NCBI GenBank assembly: GCA_951812615.1
Contig: CATOSU010000002.1
Span: 1,736,001 to 1,800,000 of the forward strand
Reading direction: 5' to 3'
Source: an uncultured Paracoccaceae bacterium
GTDB lineage: Bacteria; Pseudomonadota; Alphaproteobacteria; Rhodobacterales; Rhodobacteraceae
Length of the DNA: 64,000 bases
In this document: piece by piece, positions 1 through 8,526 of the stretch
Layout: the number at the start of each line of letters is the position of its first letter
Numbering within the stretch: position 1 is the stretch's first letter
Position numbers and translations under genes: made by a program
Notes under the pieces: model-generated
The model's database searches: none
Seen by the model: only the letters and a program-made list of their open reading frames with translations
Told to the model about the DNA's origin: nothing

Positions 1-3000
1 CATTCGGACCAGCACTGCGTCACCGGACACCCCGCTCAGCCAGTCGGGCAGAGAGCGGGTCCCGTAACCGGGGTAGAGCAGCAATTCGTCCGCATCCGCC
101 ACCAGTGACCACCGGTTCAGGCGGTAATGCGCCAGCAGGCCGATTTTCCAGTCCGTGCCCTGATCGGTTTCTCGGAATTCGGTATCGGCCGAGAACAACG
201 CCACGTCGGGCTGATCCAGCAGGTAGCTCAGCGTGCCGTCTTCGGATCCGTTGTCGGCAATCAGGAACCCGGTGACACCGCGTGTGCGGTACCAGTTCAG
301 GAAATGCGGCAGCATGCCGTGTTCGTTTCGGACGACCGATATGACGGCCATCTCTGACCCGATCACGTCCCGCAACCGTTTTTCGGGGCTCAGCAGGTGC
401 AGCGCGCCGCTGTTGAAGCCCAGTTTCGGCGCGGTGTGGGTGGGCCAGATCCGCGGTGGACGCGGGCGCGGGTCGTTTCGTGCGGCGTGAACCCCGGCCA
501 TATCTGCACCGGCATCGAGATGGGTCAGCTTGGTGACGTGCAGCGCATTTGGCCGCAGCCCGCTGACCCATTGTGGAACCGCCGGGTCGCCGGGCGCGGC
601 GCGCCGCTCGACCGCGGTGTGATAGGACATCTCGGCCGGTTCGATCCCCGCGCGGGACAGCAGGGCGCCGACCAGTTTGTCCTCGGAAAAGGCGGTGGAT
701 TTCAGCACCTGTCCCTCGGGGGTTTCGAGCTGATCCAGCAGGGCGGTCATCGCCGTGCGATTCAGCATGTAGCCGGTGCCGCCATCGGCATAAAGCGCGT
801 TGCGCGGCAGTTTTTCGAAACCGAGCTGTGCGGCGCGCGACCGGCTGCGCGCCTGATGCCATGTCCGGTTGACCAACGCCCCGCGTTTTTCCAGCCGCCG
901 GCCGTAGTAAGGGTGCCGCCGGTAGGTGGGATCAAGAAAGAAGGCCTGTGCATCGAGATAGCAGTCGTCGTCGATCTTGAGCAGGTGGCCAAACCCGGTT
1001 TCGCGGCAGGCCCATTCGATCATGGCCAGCGTCTTGGCGGGCAGGCCTTCGTAATCGTCGGGAGCGTTGACGGTGAGAATGTCACCGTCACGCCCGGTAT
1101 GATCGCCGCCGGTGAGGATCACATAAGGCACACCCAGTGCCTGCAGGTCCCCAAGCCACGTGGCGCGCAGATCGGGAATGCGGGTGTTCAGATTGGCCCG
1201 GCAGGAATAAATGACGACCAGCGTGTCGAACAGCGCCTTTGACCCGGGCCAGGGCGGCGGCGGGGTGCCGGGCAGGTCCCGAAGCTGTGCAGGCAGGTCA
1301 TCCAGCAGGCGTTGCGCAGGGTCTCCCGGCTGCGCGGCGGCGGCAAGCCGGTTGGCCGCGGTGATCACGGCGGCAGCACCGGTCAGGGCGTCGCCCGCAT
1401 TGCGGGTGACCCGCTGAAACACCGGCTGCATCAGGCGGGCCAACCTGTCTGCCCACGGGGCGGCCTGATGCGCCAGCAGATCGTCGATCAGCGCAAGGCA
1501 CAGGCCCAGTCCCAGCGCACCCGTGGCCATGCCGGCCAGCCGTGTCAGGCCGGCGGCCAGATCCGCCAGCAGCGCGTCGTCCGGGTGCGCCGGGGTGTCG
1601 GCCGCGGCGTTCAGGACGCGCAGGGCGGTTTGCATGGTGCGGTGTTGCAGGTCGACGGCGGGGCTTTGCGGCTGCCCGACATAAGCCGCCCGCACCGCCT
1701 GTGCCAATGCCGGCATAACGGACGCATCCGGCGGCGGCGCAAAGGGCGCGGCGGCGGCGCGCAGCAGCAGCGGCAAATCGGACCGGGCCGAGGGGTCCGG
1801 CAGGCCGGCAACCTCCTGTGCCATGCGGTCGGTCCCGATCGGGCGGATTGCGGCAGGGTTATCTTCTGCCTGCCGGGATCCGTCGCGGATGCAGGACAGG
1901 GTCTGGCGGGCGTCGGTCAGGACCGGCGGCAGATCGGAGAGCCCGTGTGCACCCACCGCGGCCCAGAAGGCGGGTGAGCAGCCGAATGACCGCGCCAGCG
2001 TTTCACCGATCTGCTGCTGCAAACGGTCCGAGCACATCCAGCGCCGTGCCAGCAACTGCGCAGCCGCCTCGCGCAGTGCCGCACAATGCGTCCCGCCGCG
2101 GCCTTCCTGGGCCCGGCTGTCGATAAAGGTCAGTCCGGCGCGGATGAGGCCTTCGAACAGGTGGAAAGGAACGAATGGCTCATTGCTGCTCACCACGCGC
2201 TGCAGCAACCATGCGACCGCCGGGGTGCTGGCCCAGTTCTGCGGTTCGGCGGCGAGCCGGTCCATGACGGCCTGCACCGTGTCGAAATCTTCACACAGAT
2301 AGCGGGCCGGCAGGCAGAGGCTGAATGTCCACGGCCGCGCTTCGTCGAAATTCACGGCCGCTGGTCCTTCCTGGGGAACCAGCGCATCGAAAAGTGCCTC
2401 GATCCGGTCCGCGCGGCAGAAATGCGGTGTGAGTTCCCGGATCAGCATCAGCCGGATGTCCAGCGGTAAGTCGTATTCTTCGAGGATGTCGCGCAGAAGA
2501 TCGGCAGATGTGTCCGCCCCGGCGGCCCGCACTGCCCGTCCGAACCGGCGCAGGATGGTTTGCACGACCGGTGGATCGGGCGGTTCGGCGGGGGTGTCAG
2601 GGGCCAGATCCGGGGGCAGGATACCGGCAAGGCCAAGGGCGCAGGCCGCGGTGACCAGATAGTCCCGCACGGATGCTTCCATGTCGTCCCAGAAAGCCCC
2701 GTGATGGGCATGTTCCAGCGCGGTGACCAGCGCATGGTCCGACGCGGTTTCAAGCGGTGTTCGGGATAACGCCTGAAACCCGGCCAGCACCATGTCACGG
2801 GAGACGGGGACAGATTGCGTATCCCCGGTTTCACCTGCGCGCACCGTCAGGCCAATTTCGGTTTGCCCGCGTCCATGCCCTTCCCAGATCCACCCCGGGA
2901 TGGCCACTGCCGCGCCTGACGGGCCGGGAACAATCGTCAGTTCGGTATCGTCAACCCGGACGCTTATTGTCCCGCCGGAGGCATGGTTCAGCTCCAGCGC

Positions 3001-3081
3001 CAGAAACATCCGGTCCGACGTCAGGACAGATAGCGGCGCCCGCGGGTCTTGCCTCTTTCGGAATATCGAAAACTTTGCCAT
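1..3081 (-). CDS. Large multidomain glycosyltransferase, 3' end beyond window
   Basis: An open frame of 1027 codons starts at an ATG at 3081 and has no stop before the left edge, so the gene is partial. The first ~600 residues are helical and not recognised. From about residue 610 (LFDTLVVIYSCRANLNTR) there is a domain resembling GT31/galactosyltransferase-like enzymes, with an acidic KIDDDCYLD motif near 707 as metal/nucleotide-sugar site. A second domain begins near 912 (MAVISVVRNEHGMLPHFLNW) and resembles GT92/GT2-type transferases, with DNGSEDGT and DADEL motifs. It is likely a bifunctional cytoplasmic enzyme of capsule or exopolysaccharide synthesis. It is divergent from the gene at 3141 with only 59 bp between the starts. 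Family assignment is by motif only. Confidence 0.75.
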   Translation of the reverse strand, partial: MAKFSIFRKRQDPRAPLSVLTSDRMFLALELNHASGGTISVRVDDTELTIVPGPSGAAVAIPGWIWEGHGRGQTEIGLTVRAGETGDTQSVPVSRDMVLAGFQALSRTPLETASDHALVTALEHAHHGAFWDDMEASVRDYLVTAACALGLAGILPPDLAPDTPAEPPDPPVVQTILRRFGRAVRAAGADTSADLLRDILEEYDLPLDIRLMLIRELTPHFCRADRIEALFDALVPQEGPAAVNFDEARPWTFSLCLPARYLCEDFDTVQAVMDRLAAEPQNWASTPAVAWLLQRVVSSNEPFVPFHLFEGLIRAGLTFIDSRAQEGRGGTHCAALREAAAQLLARRWMCSDRLQQQIGETLARSFGCSPAFWAAVGAHGLSDLPPVLTDARQTLSCIRDGSRQAEDNPAAIRPIGTDRMAQEVAGLPDPSARSDLPLLLRAAAAPFAPPPDASVMPALAQAVRAAYVGQPQSPAVDLQHRTMQTALRVLNAAADTPAHPDDALLADLAAGLTRLAGMATGALGLGLCLALIDDLLAHQAAPWADRLARLMQPVFQRVTRNAGDALTGAAAVITAANRLAAAAQPGDPAQRLLDDLPAQLRDLPGTPPPPWPGSKALFDTLVVIYSCRANLNTRIPDLRATWLGDLQALGVPYVILTGGDHTGRDGDILTVNAPDDYEGLPAKTLAMIEWACRETGFGHLLKIDDDCYLDAQAFFLDPTYRRHPYYGRRLEKRGALVNRTWHQARSRSRAAQLGFEKLPRNALYADGGTGYMLNRTAMTALLDQLETPEGQVLKSTAFSEDKLVGALLSRAGIEPAEMSYHTAVERRAAPGDPAVPQWVSGLRPNALHVTKLTHLDAGADMAGVHAARNDPRPRPPRIWPTHTAPKLGFNSGALHLLSPEKRLRDVIGSEMAVISVVRNEHGMLPHFLNWYRTRGVTGFLIADNGSEDGTLSYLLDQPDVALFSADTEFRETDQGTDWKIGLLAHYRLNRWSLVADADELLLYPGYGTRSLPDWLSGVSGDAVLVRM

Positions 3082-3140
3082 TCTTGACCGTATGTTACGA
3101 TGCCTGTCCAACAAGTCCGAAGGCTGGAACAATTGCAATA

Positions 3141-4451
3141 ATGAAAACGCCTAAACCTGACCGGAGCGATATGCTCTTGCATCTGGGGGAGTTCGATCCG
3201 GACTGGTACATGGCGCGATACCCGGATGTCGCCGAGCTTGGACTGTCTGCCGAGGCCCATTTCACGACCGTGGGCTATCGCATCGGGCGGGGCATGTCGG
3301 CGAACTGCCATTCCACTTCGGACCGGCCCGAGATTTCGGCCGCCCTGTCGCGCAGACCGGAGATTTCCTATTGCGTTCCGGTGATGGACCGGCTGGAGGA
3401 TCTGAAGGCGACGCTGTCGAAAAATCTCTTGTCGAACAAGGGGTTCAGGGAACAGGTCGAATTTGTCGTGCTAAGCTACGAGGACAGCGGCGCCACCTTC
3501 GAATGGGTCCGGGCGCATTTCGGCGATGCGCTGCGTTCGGGTTACCTGCGGCTGATCCGGATGCCACGCCTGCCGGTCTGGCATTTCGGCCGGGCCAAGA
3601 ACGGCTTTCGCGGGCGGCTGGCCGGACGGTTTTATTCCAGCCTCGACGGCGACAATTTCGTGACCGGGGAAGAGACCCGCCAGCTGTTGTCGGTCATCAA
3701 GGCCCGCGGTGAAACCTTCATTTTTCATCATTTTTCGGGGCAGTGGGGGGACGGCTCCAGCGGCCGGATCAGCCTGCCGGCGCGGTATTTCGATGCCGTC
3801 GGGTATGACGAAACCTTTCTGCCGCGGCAGTTTGACGAGGTGGACCTGATCCTCAGCACGCTGGCTGCGCGGCCGGAGCTGACGCTGTGCCGCTATGGTG
3901 CAGGGGACGGGGTGCTGGAGGCGGATTCGGTTCGGGGTTACCTGAAGGGGGTCAAAGACACGCCCGCCGTCACGACCTACCCGGCGCCGAAACGGCCGGC
4001 ACCGGTCAATCCGCGGGCCGGGGACTATGCCGCCGAGGATGCTGTGCTGGCGGCGATGCAGGGGGTCAACGAGGCGCTCAGCTTCCTGAAAAACGCGCCG
4101 GGATCGTCACGGCGGGCGGAATGGGTCGGACGGTTGCGCCGGAGCGCCGAGGCATGGGTTGACGCGACCGATGCACGGACGCTGCACGCCGTGCTGTTCG
4201 ACGCGGTGGACCTGCCGCCTGAAGACCCGCTTGAAATCACCTGCTTGGTCCCCGGTGCAGGCGCAAATCTGAGCAGTGTGCATCCCAAGATCGTCATCGA
4301 TGCACGGGGCGAACCGCTGCCGGCAGGCGCAACGGAGGAGGGAGATTTCGTACTGCACCCGGCATCCGGTCACCCGCTGGTGGCAGATGTGTTGTGGCGC
4401 GCGGGGCTGGCCAAGGTCCTGGCAGCCCGGGGGTGTCCGCCGGTCAGTTGA
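3141..4451 (+). CDS. Glycosyltransferase (GT-A-like) with N-terminal DPDWY..AHF module
   Basis: This 436-residue protein starts at ATG 3141. A longer in-frame extension to 2757 would overlap the divergent gene and was not used. Residues ~20-57 carry a short module (DPDWYMARYPDV, AEAHFTTVGYRIGR) that recurs in the truncated gene at 7314. From ~74 (ISYCVPVMDRLEDLK) a Rossmann-like GT-A fold follows, with a DGDN motif near 170 as candidate metal-binding site. The C-terminal ~150 residues are not recognised. It probably adds a sugar in surface glycan synthesis. It heads a rightward run of sulfotransferase-like genes, suggesting a sulfated polysaccharide. Substrate unknown. Confidence 0.75.
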   Translation: MKTPKPDRSDMLLHLGEFDPDWYMARYPDVAELGLSAEAHFTTVGYRIGRGMSANCHSTSDRPEISAALSRRPEISYCVPVMDRLEDLKATLSKNLLSNKGFREQVEFVVLSYEDSGATFEWVRAHFGDALRSGYLRLIRMPRLPVWHFGRAKNGFRGRLAGRFYSSLDGDNFVTGEETRQLLSVIKARGETFIFHHFSGQWGDGSSGRISLPARYFDAVGYDETFLPRQFDEVDLILSTLAARPELTLCRYGAGDGVLEADSVRGYLKGVKDTPAVTTYPAPKRPAPVNPRAGDYAAEDAVLAAMQGVNEALSFLKNAPGSSRRAEWVGRLRRSAEAWVDATDARTLHAVLFDAVDLPPEDPLEITCLVPGAGANLSSVHPKIVIDARGEPLPAGATEEGDFVLHPASGHPLVADVLWRAGLAKVLAARGCPPVS

Positions 4452-4574
4452 TGAGAAATCCGGCAGTTGTCACAATTTTCTGCTGCTGCAAGTTTACACC
4501 GGGGCCGATAGAAGGCACGAATGGGACGCCCGGGGGATTTCGGGCATGTATGCATTTGTATTGTCGGATCGGGT

Positions 4575-5300
4575 ATGTTGCGGACCACTGTATTACTGTC
4601 GGCCTCTCGCTTTGGCGGAAGCTATTTTCTGGACATTCTGGGACGTGTTCGTCCCGATGATCTCGTCTTGCAGGACATCTTCCGGCGCGGTGGCGCCAGT
4701 CTGGGGCCGCTTTCCGAATTCCTTGGCCTCCCGCAATCCGAGATCGGCGAGATGGCCACGGCCGACCCAATGCAGTTGTGGCAGCTGATTCGCGCGGCCA
4801 GCGCGCGGGAGAGCCGCCATGTGATCGCGAAGGTGTACTATTACCACCTGCCGCGCGACAGTGCGTTGTGGTCGGAACTGTCGGGCAGCCGCGTCGTCCA
4901 TATGATTCGCCGGAACCTGCTGGAGGCCTATCTGTCCCGGATGCAGGCGGAGCAGAACAAGCTGTGGCAGACCAACGATGCATCCAAGGTCAAGGACATG
5001 AACAGTCTGATCGATATCGACCCGAAAAAGGCACAGCGGTTCATCACGGAACGTCGGGAGCAGATCAGCTGGGCCCGGCGCAGGTTTTCCGCTGCGGACT
5101 ACCATGAAATCGCATATGAGGACGTTGCCGCCGGGCCGATGCGCTGCAAGCGTGCGGTGAAGCAGATTTTTGGCGATGACGTGCAATCTGCGGTGAGCGC
5201 CAGCATCAAGTCGGGGCGGGTTCGGTTGAAACGCTTCAGCAACGCGGATGTCATCCGAAACTATGGTGAGGTTGTGCACCTTGACCGGCCCTATTCGTGA
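4575..5300 (+). CDS. Sulfotransferase family protein
   Basis: This 241-residue protein starts at ATG 4575; an upstream in-frame extension is not protein-like. The N-terminus LLSASRFGGSYFLDIL matches the 5'-phosphosulfate-binding loop of PAPS-dependent sulfotransferases. RVVHMIRRNLLEAYLSRM near residue 105-122 matches the 3'-phosphate-binding segment. It would transfer sulfate from PAPS to a glycan or lipid acceptor in the cytoplasm. It lies 123 bp after a glycosyltransferase and 66 bp before a coiled-coil gene, so it is probably part of the same polysaccharide locus. Acceptor unknown. Confidence 0.75.
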   Translation: MLRTTVLLSASRFGGSYFLDILGRVRPDDLVLQDIFRRGGASLGPLSEFLGLPQSEIGEMATADPMQLWQLIRAASARESRHVIAKVYYYHLPRDSALWSELSGSRVVHMIRRNLLEAYLSRMQAEQNKLWQTNDASKVKDMNSLIDIDPKKAQRFITERREQISWARRRFSAADYHEIAYEDVAAGPMRCKRAVKQIFGDDVQSAVSASIKSGRVRLKRFSNADVIRNYGEVVHLDRPYS

Positions 5301-5366
5301 GTGCGAAACAGGCCGGGTTGCACAACGGCATGCGTGAAGCGGAATACTGAAAGACCACCCAAACGA

Positions 5367-6023
5367 ATGACCGACCAGTTTCCAGCCGATGATGCATCCG
5401 CCCCGGACCAAGGGCACCCCTCCGGGGACGGAGCGGCTTTGCCCGAGCGGTTTGCCGAATTGGCGAAACTGGGCCGGGCGCTGCTGGCGGCAGAGGCCAG
5501 AGTGGCAGAGCTGGCACAGGAAAACATCGGGTTGCAGCGGGCGTTGGTCAGGGCGCAGAAGCTGAGCGATCTGGCGGAGGTATCCGCGGCGGATCAGGCG
5601 AAGCTGAATGAGGCCGAACGAACTGCGCGGGCCCTGTCGCAGGATCTTGAGCGGCTGAACTCGGCAGTCACGGAAAAGGAACGCGCGCGCTTTGCCCTGC
5701 AGGAAGAGGTCTGGGCGCTGTCCGAGGCGATGAGTGAATTGCAGGAGAACGGCGGAAATGAAGACAGCGAACCGTCCATGGCGACCTATGTTCAGGAAGT
5801 CGTGCGGTTGACGAACCTGCTGCGCAATGCCGAAACCCAACTGCAGGACAGTGAACAAAAGGTGGCGGAAATCACGCTGGAACTGAAAGCTGGCAAGGCG
5901 GCCCCGCCCGTTGCCGGCAGAGAGAGCATCGGGATTTCCGGGCTAACCGAGATGCGCGCAGCGATGACCCGGCTGGTGGCGGAACGCGACCGCGCGCTGT
6001 TGCAGGCGGAGCGCAAGGGATGA
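5367..6023 (+). CDS. Coiled-coil protein of unknown function
   Basis: This 218-residue protein starts at ATG 5367. Most of it (about residues 30-190) is heptad-patterned, rich in Ala, Leu, Glu and Gln (for example AELAQENIGLQRALVRAQKL), so it is predicted to form a long coiled coil. There is no signal peptide or membrane segment. The gene overlaps the next by 4 bp (ATGA at 6020-6023), so translation is coupled to the sulfotransferase-like gene downstream. It may scaffold the neighbouring glycan-modifying enzymes, but this is inference. Not recognised as a named family. Confidence 0.7.
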   Translation: MTDQFPADDASAPDQGHPSGDGAALPERFAELAKLGRALLAAEARVAELAQENIGLQRALVRAQKLSDLAEVSAADQAKLNEAERTARALSQDLERLNSAVTEKERARFALQEEVWALSEAMSELQENGGNEDSEPSMATYVQEVVRLTNLLRNAETQLQDSEQKVAEITLELKAGKAAPPVAGRESIGISGLTEMRAAMTRLVAERDRALLQAERKG

Positions 6024-6667
6024 CACGGCCGTCGTTTCCCAGCCTCGCAGTGCCGTCGCGTGGATATGTTTTCGTGGTGACATACGGGTTGTCCGGCGAT
6101 GTCGGGCTGCAGGCGCTGATCAACCGCTTTGACGGTGTTTGCCTGCGCGGTGAAAACGGCGGCGTCATCAACCATATCGCGGATGCGTGGCACGCCGCGG
6201 CCGGGCAGGCGGGCCAGAGCCTTGAAACGTTCGGGCCCCTCAACCGGCTGGGCTGGCAACTGGCTGACAGTTTCGTGGAATCGGTGCTTTCGCCACCGGA
6301 CGGGGTCAGGTTTGCCGGGTTCCGGGAAATCCGCTGGTCGGAAGATGCGGCCGAATTCGAACGCCGGCTGGATTTTTTGTATTCATTCTTTCCCGACGCG
6401 CGTTTCGTGTTCCACGGCCGCAGCCCGAAAGAGGTGGCGCAGCTGGGATGGTGGGCCGAGCAGCCGACGCAGGACGTGGTCGCGTCGCTGGAACGACGCA
6501 GTGAATTGTTCGATGCCTACCTCACGGAGCATCCGGACAGGGGCCTCCGGCTGGATTTCGAAGCGTACATCGGTGCGCCCGAAAACCTGAAACCGCTGTT
6601 TGAGTTGCTCGAGACGCCCTATTCACCAAGGCTGGCGGAAACATGGGTCGGGGAGCAGGGGTCATGA
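6020..6667 (+). CDS. Sulfotransferase-like protein
   Basis: This 215-residue protein is coupled to the coiled-coil gene by a 4-bp overlap. The N-terminal strand-loop (GYVFVVTYGLSGDVGLQALI) sits where PAPS-binding sulfotransferases carry their phosphosulfate loop, although the usual RSGS-type serine/arginine pattern is altered. ARFVFHGRSPKEVAQLGWW near residue 130-150 resembles the 3'-phosphate-binding region, followed by a typical FDAYLTEHP..RLDFEAY segment. It is probably a sulfotransferase of the same glycan pathway or a catalytically changed relative. It ends in a 4-bp overlap with the next gene. Confidence 0.65.
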   Translation: MTRPSFPSLAVPSRGYVFVVTYGLSGDVGLQALINRFDGVCLRGENGGVINHIADAWHAAAGQAGQSLETFGPLNRLGWQLADSFVESVLSPPDGVRFAGFREIRWSEDAAEFERRLDFLYSFFPDARFVFHGRSPKEVAQLGWWAEQPTQDVVASLERRSELFDAYLTEHPDRGLRLDFEAYIGAPENLKPLFELLETPYSPRLAETWVGEQGS

Positions 6668-7317
6668 GCGCGCGGCTGGTTTTCCCGGATGTCCTGCCGG
6701 TGCTGATCCTTGCGCATGACGGCGTTGCGCCCGGTCACCTGACTTCGCTGGACGCAGCGGTTCCGGGGCTGACCTTGCAAACAGGTGCCGACGCGGCGCT
6801 GCTGGCTTTGGCGCAGGGCTGGACAACGCTTGCCGAGTTCGGACCGCTGAAGGGGCACCGGCAACGGGGAACGACACCGTCGCCGGACCAGCCGTGGTAC
6901 GGGGCAGATCGCACCGACCCCGACCTGTACCTGCGCCGGATGGGTCCGGTGGTGGTGCCGGGGATCGCGGATGTTCCCGCCGGAACGAAAACCATCGGGT
7001 TCGTCAGCCGCCAACTGTTCTGGACCCCGGAAGAGGCACAGAATTTCTGCGCGTTTTTCCTCGGCGCTATGCCGCACAGTGTGATCGTGCTGCCGGTCGG
7101 CGACACCGATATGCTGCAGGATGAATTCAGGCGACAGTCGGGCTGGCGCGAGGAAGCGGCCGGCAAGGCCGTAGCCGCCATTGCCGAAAACGCGCAGACG
7201 ATCGCTGAGGTGTTTTCGGGCCGGACTGTCACGTGGGAACTGGAGAAAACCGAAACCGTGCCGGACAACGTTCGCGCCGCGCTGAGCGCGGAACGTCCGG
7301 TGAGGGGGCGTTCATGA
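6664..7317 (+). CDS. Conserved hypothetical protein of the polysaccharide locus
   Basis: This 217-residue protein starts at ATG 6664, overlapping the previous stop by 4 bp; an extension to 6643 is possible. I do not recognise the family. It is soluble, has no signal peptide, and has an alternating strand/helix pattern with FVSRQLFWTPEEAQNFCAFF and VIVLPVGDTDMLQDEF segments. It overlaps the start of the truncated glycosyltransferase gene at 7314 by 4 bp, so the four genes from 5367 to 7314 form one translationally coupled unit. Confidence 0.6.
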   Translation: MSARLVFPDVLPVLILAHDGVAPGHLTSLDAAVPGLTLQTGADAALLALAQGWTTLAEFGPLKGHRQRGTTPSPDQPWYGADRTDPDLYLRRMGPVVVPGIADVPAGTKTIGFVSRQLFWTPEEAQNFCAFFLGAMPHSVIVLPVGDTDMLQDEFRRQSGWREEAAGKAVAAIAENAQTIAEVFSGRTVTWELEKTETVPDNVRAALSAERPVRGRS

Positions 7318-7772
7318 TGCAGGACGGACCCATGAAAAATTTTGACATCGTGCAGAATACGACCGGGTTTGACAGCGCATGGTATGATGTGGCTTTCCCG
7401 GACGCGGCGGCGATGGGTCTGAGCGCAGAGGCGCATTTCCGCAGCATTGGATACAGGATCGGGCGCGGGGTATCCGCGGTGCTTCCGCGCCTGCAGGACG
7501 CACCCAAGCTGACCGCCGCGCTGAGCCGTCGGCCCCGGATTTCCTACTGCACGCCGGTGATGAACCGGCCCGAAGACGTCCGCACGACGCTGGCCAGTAA
7601 TCTTGAGGAAAACCGGGCGCTGTCGGACGATCTGGAGTTCGTGCTGGTGTTCATGGACGATGACCGGGAAACCCACGACTGGGTCCGGTCGGAATTCACC
7701 GACGATCTGGCCACTGGCTATTTGCGCATGGTGGTTGAGCCGCCGCTGGATGGCTGGCATTTTGTAGGGTGA
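7314..7772 (+). pseudogene. Glycosyltransferase truncated by the prophage left end
   Basis: The gene starts at ATG 7314 and reads 149 host codons before the frame enters the prophage at 7763 and stops at 7770-7772. The retained part is a paralogue of the protein from 3141: it has the same DSAWYDVAFPD..AEAHFRSIGYRIGRG module and the same ISYCTPVMNRPEDVR start of the GT-A fold. It ends at DGWHF, where the intact paralogue continues WHFGRAKNGF and about 290 further residues, including the DGDN motif. The product would lack the catalytic core. The missing 3' part is not at the other end of the prophage. Confidence 0.85.
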
Positions 7773-7793
7773 CAAAAGTCTTTGGGTATCCGG
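7763..7793 (+). repeat. Left terminal inverted repeat of the prophage
   Basis: TGTAGGGTGACAAAAGTCTT matches the right end read on the minus strand (TGTAGCGCGACAAAAGTTTT) at 17 of 20 positions, with weaker similarity up to about 31 bp (ATCCG in both). The 5'-TG terminus is as in Mu. The GACAAAAGT core is the probable transposase-binding sequence. The exact boundary could lie up to 3 bases further out, because both ends are preceded by TTT. Confidence 0.8.
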
Positions 7794-7820
7794 ACTATCC
7801 CGGACTATCCCGGACTATTC
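7791..7820 (+). repeat. Three tandem 10-bp repeats at the left end
   Basis: CGGACTATCC, CGGACTATCC and CGGACTATTC follow each other directly. The period equals one helical turn, so a protein bound to each unit would sit on the same DNA face. It lies 28 bp inside the terminus, consistent with an end-complex or accessory binding site. The function is inferred. Confidence 0.6.
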
Positions 7821-8103
7821 CGGCTGGGATTGCAAAACGGGCTTGAAATCAGGGCTTTGAGCGCCTCTTGGGGCGCGGACCTGATGGCCACGTCGGATTC
7901 GGCCCGCGCCATAAGTCTTTCAGAATCGGCACGTTTCGGGGGGTGCGAACCCGCTGGAAACGGTGATTTTGTCGCTGATATCGGGGGCGCGAAACAGCCG
8001 GATTTTCCGGGCATTTCAGGGGTGGTGCTTTTCGGGCTTCCCGGTGCTTTCCGCGGCCACGATGATCTGCCCTTGCAAGGGGCCTGCAAGGGATGTTCGG
8101 CTA
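7794..8103. other. Non-coding left end of prophage
   Basis: About 310 bp with no convincing gene: reading frames here have no start with a ribosome site and atypical codon use. It holds the tandem 10-bp repeats and a short repeated CTTGCAAGGG/CTGCAAGGG pattern near 8072-8095. It probably contains the transposase-binding left end and the end of the leftward late transcript. No terminator with a clear T-tract was found. Confidence 0.5.
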
Positions 8104-8505
8104 TCAGCTGTAGGGCATGTCGTAGCCGATGAACGAGCCATCTTCGTATCGGTCGGTAATGTTGCCTTGCGCATCGCGCTGCGCGCGCGGCGCGGGTTCG
8201 GTGGGGCTGAGGTCGACACCGTCGAAGACGGGCGGCAGGGTCGAGCGCAGCGGCTCGTAGAGTATCCCGTCGAAGGCGAACCCGAGGAGCCAGAGGAACT
8301 CGGTCGGATCGTGGGCCGGATCGCGGAGGTAGAGTTCGCGCCCCTCGGAGGAACAGTTCACCGGCGTGGGGCGGGCGAGGGTCTTCTGCATGCCCGGCAC
8401 ATCTGAATGGGTGCCCTCGACCGTGCCTGCCGTGTCGTCCCAGATCACGGTGCGCATCTCGCGCCCGTAGAGCATGTCGGGAAGGTTGATCCTGTGAATG
8501 GCCAT
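8104..8505 (-). CDS. Hypothetical phage protein, last gene of the leftward late operon
   Basis: This 133-residue protein starts at ATG 8505. It is acidic, soluble, rich in Asp and Pro, and has no motif I recognise. It follows the gpF gene by 21 bp on the same strand and is the gene nearest the left end. In phage Mu the genes after F belong to head assembly, so a minor virion or assembly role is possible but not shown. It could equally be a late-expressed cargo gene. Confidence 0.55.
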   Translation of the reverse strand: MAIHRINLPDMLYGREMRTVIWDDTAGTVEGTHSDVPGMQKTLARPTPVNCSSEGRELYLRDPAHDPTEFLWLLGFAFDGILYEPLRSTLPPVFDGVDLSPTEPAPRAQRDAQGNITDRYEDGSFIGYDMPYS

Positions 8506-8526
8506 GGGGTGCTCTCGCTATCGTCG

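Noticed and set aside
4593-5858. Minus-strand frame across the sulfotransferase and coiled-coil genes
   Set aside because: The plus-strand frames have PAPS-binding motifs and heptads, and form a coupled operon.
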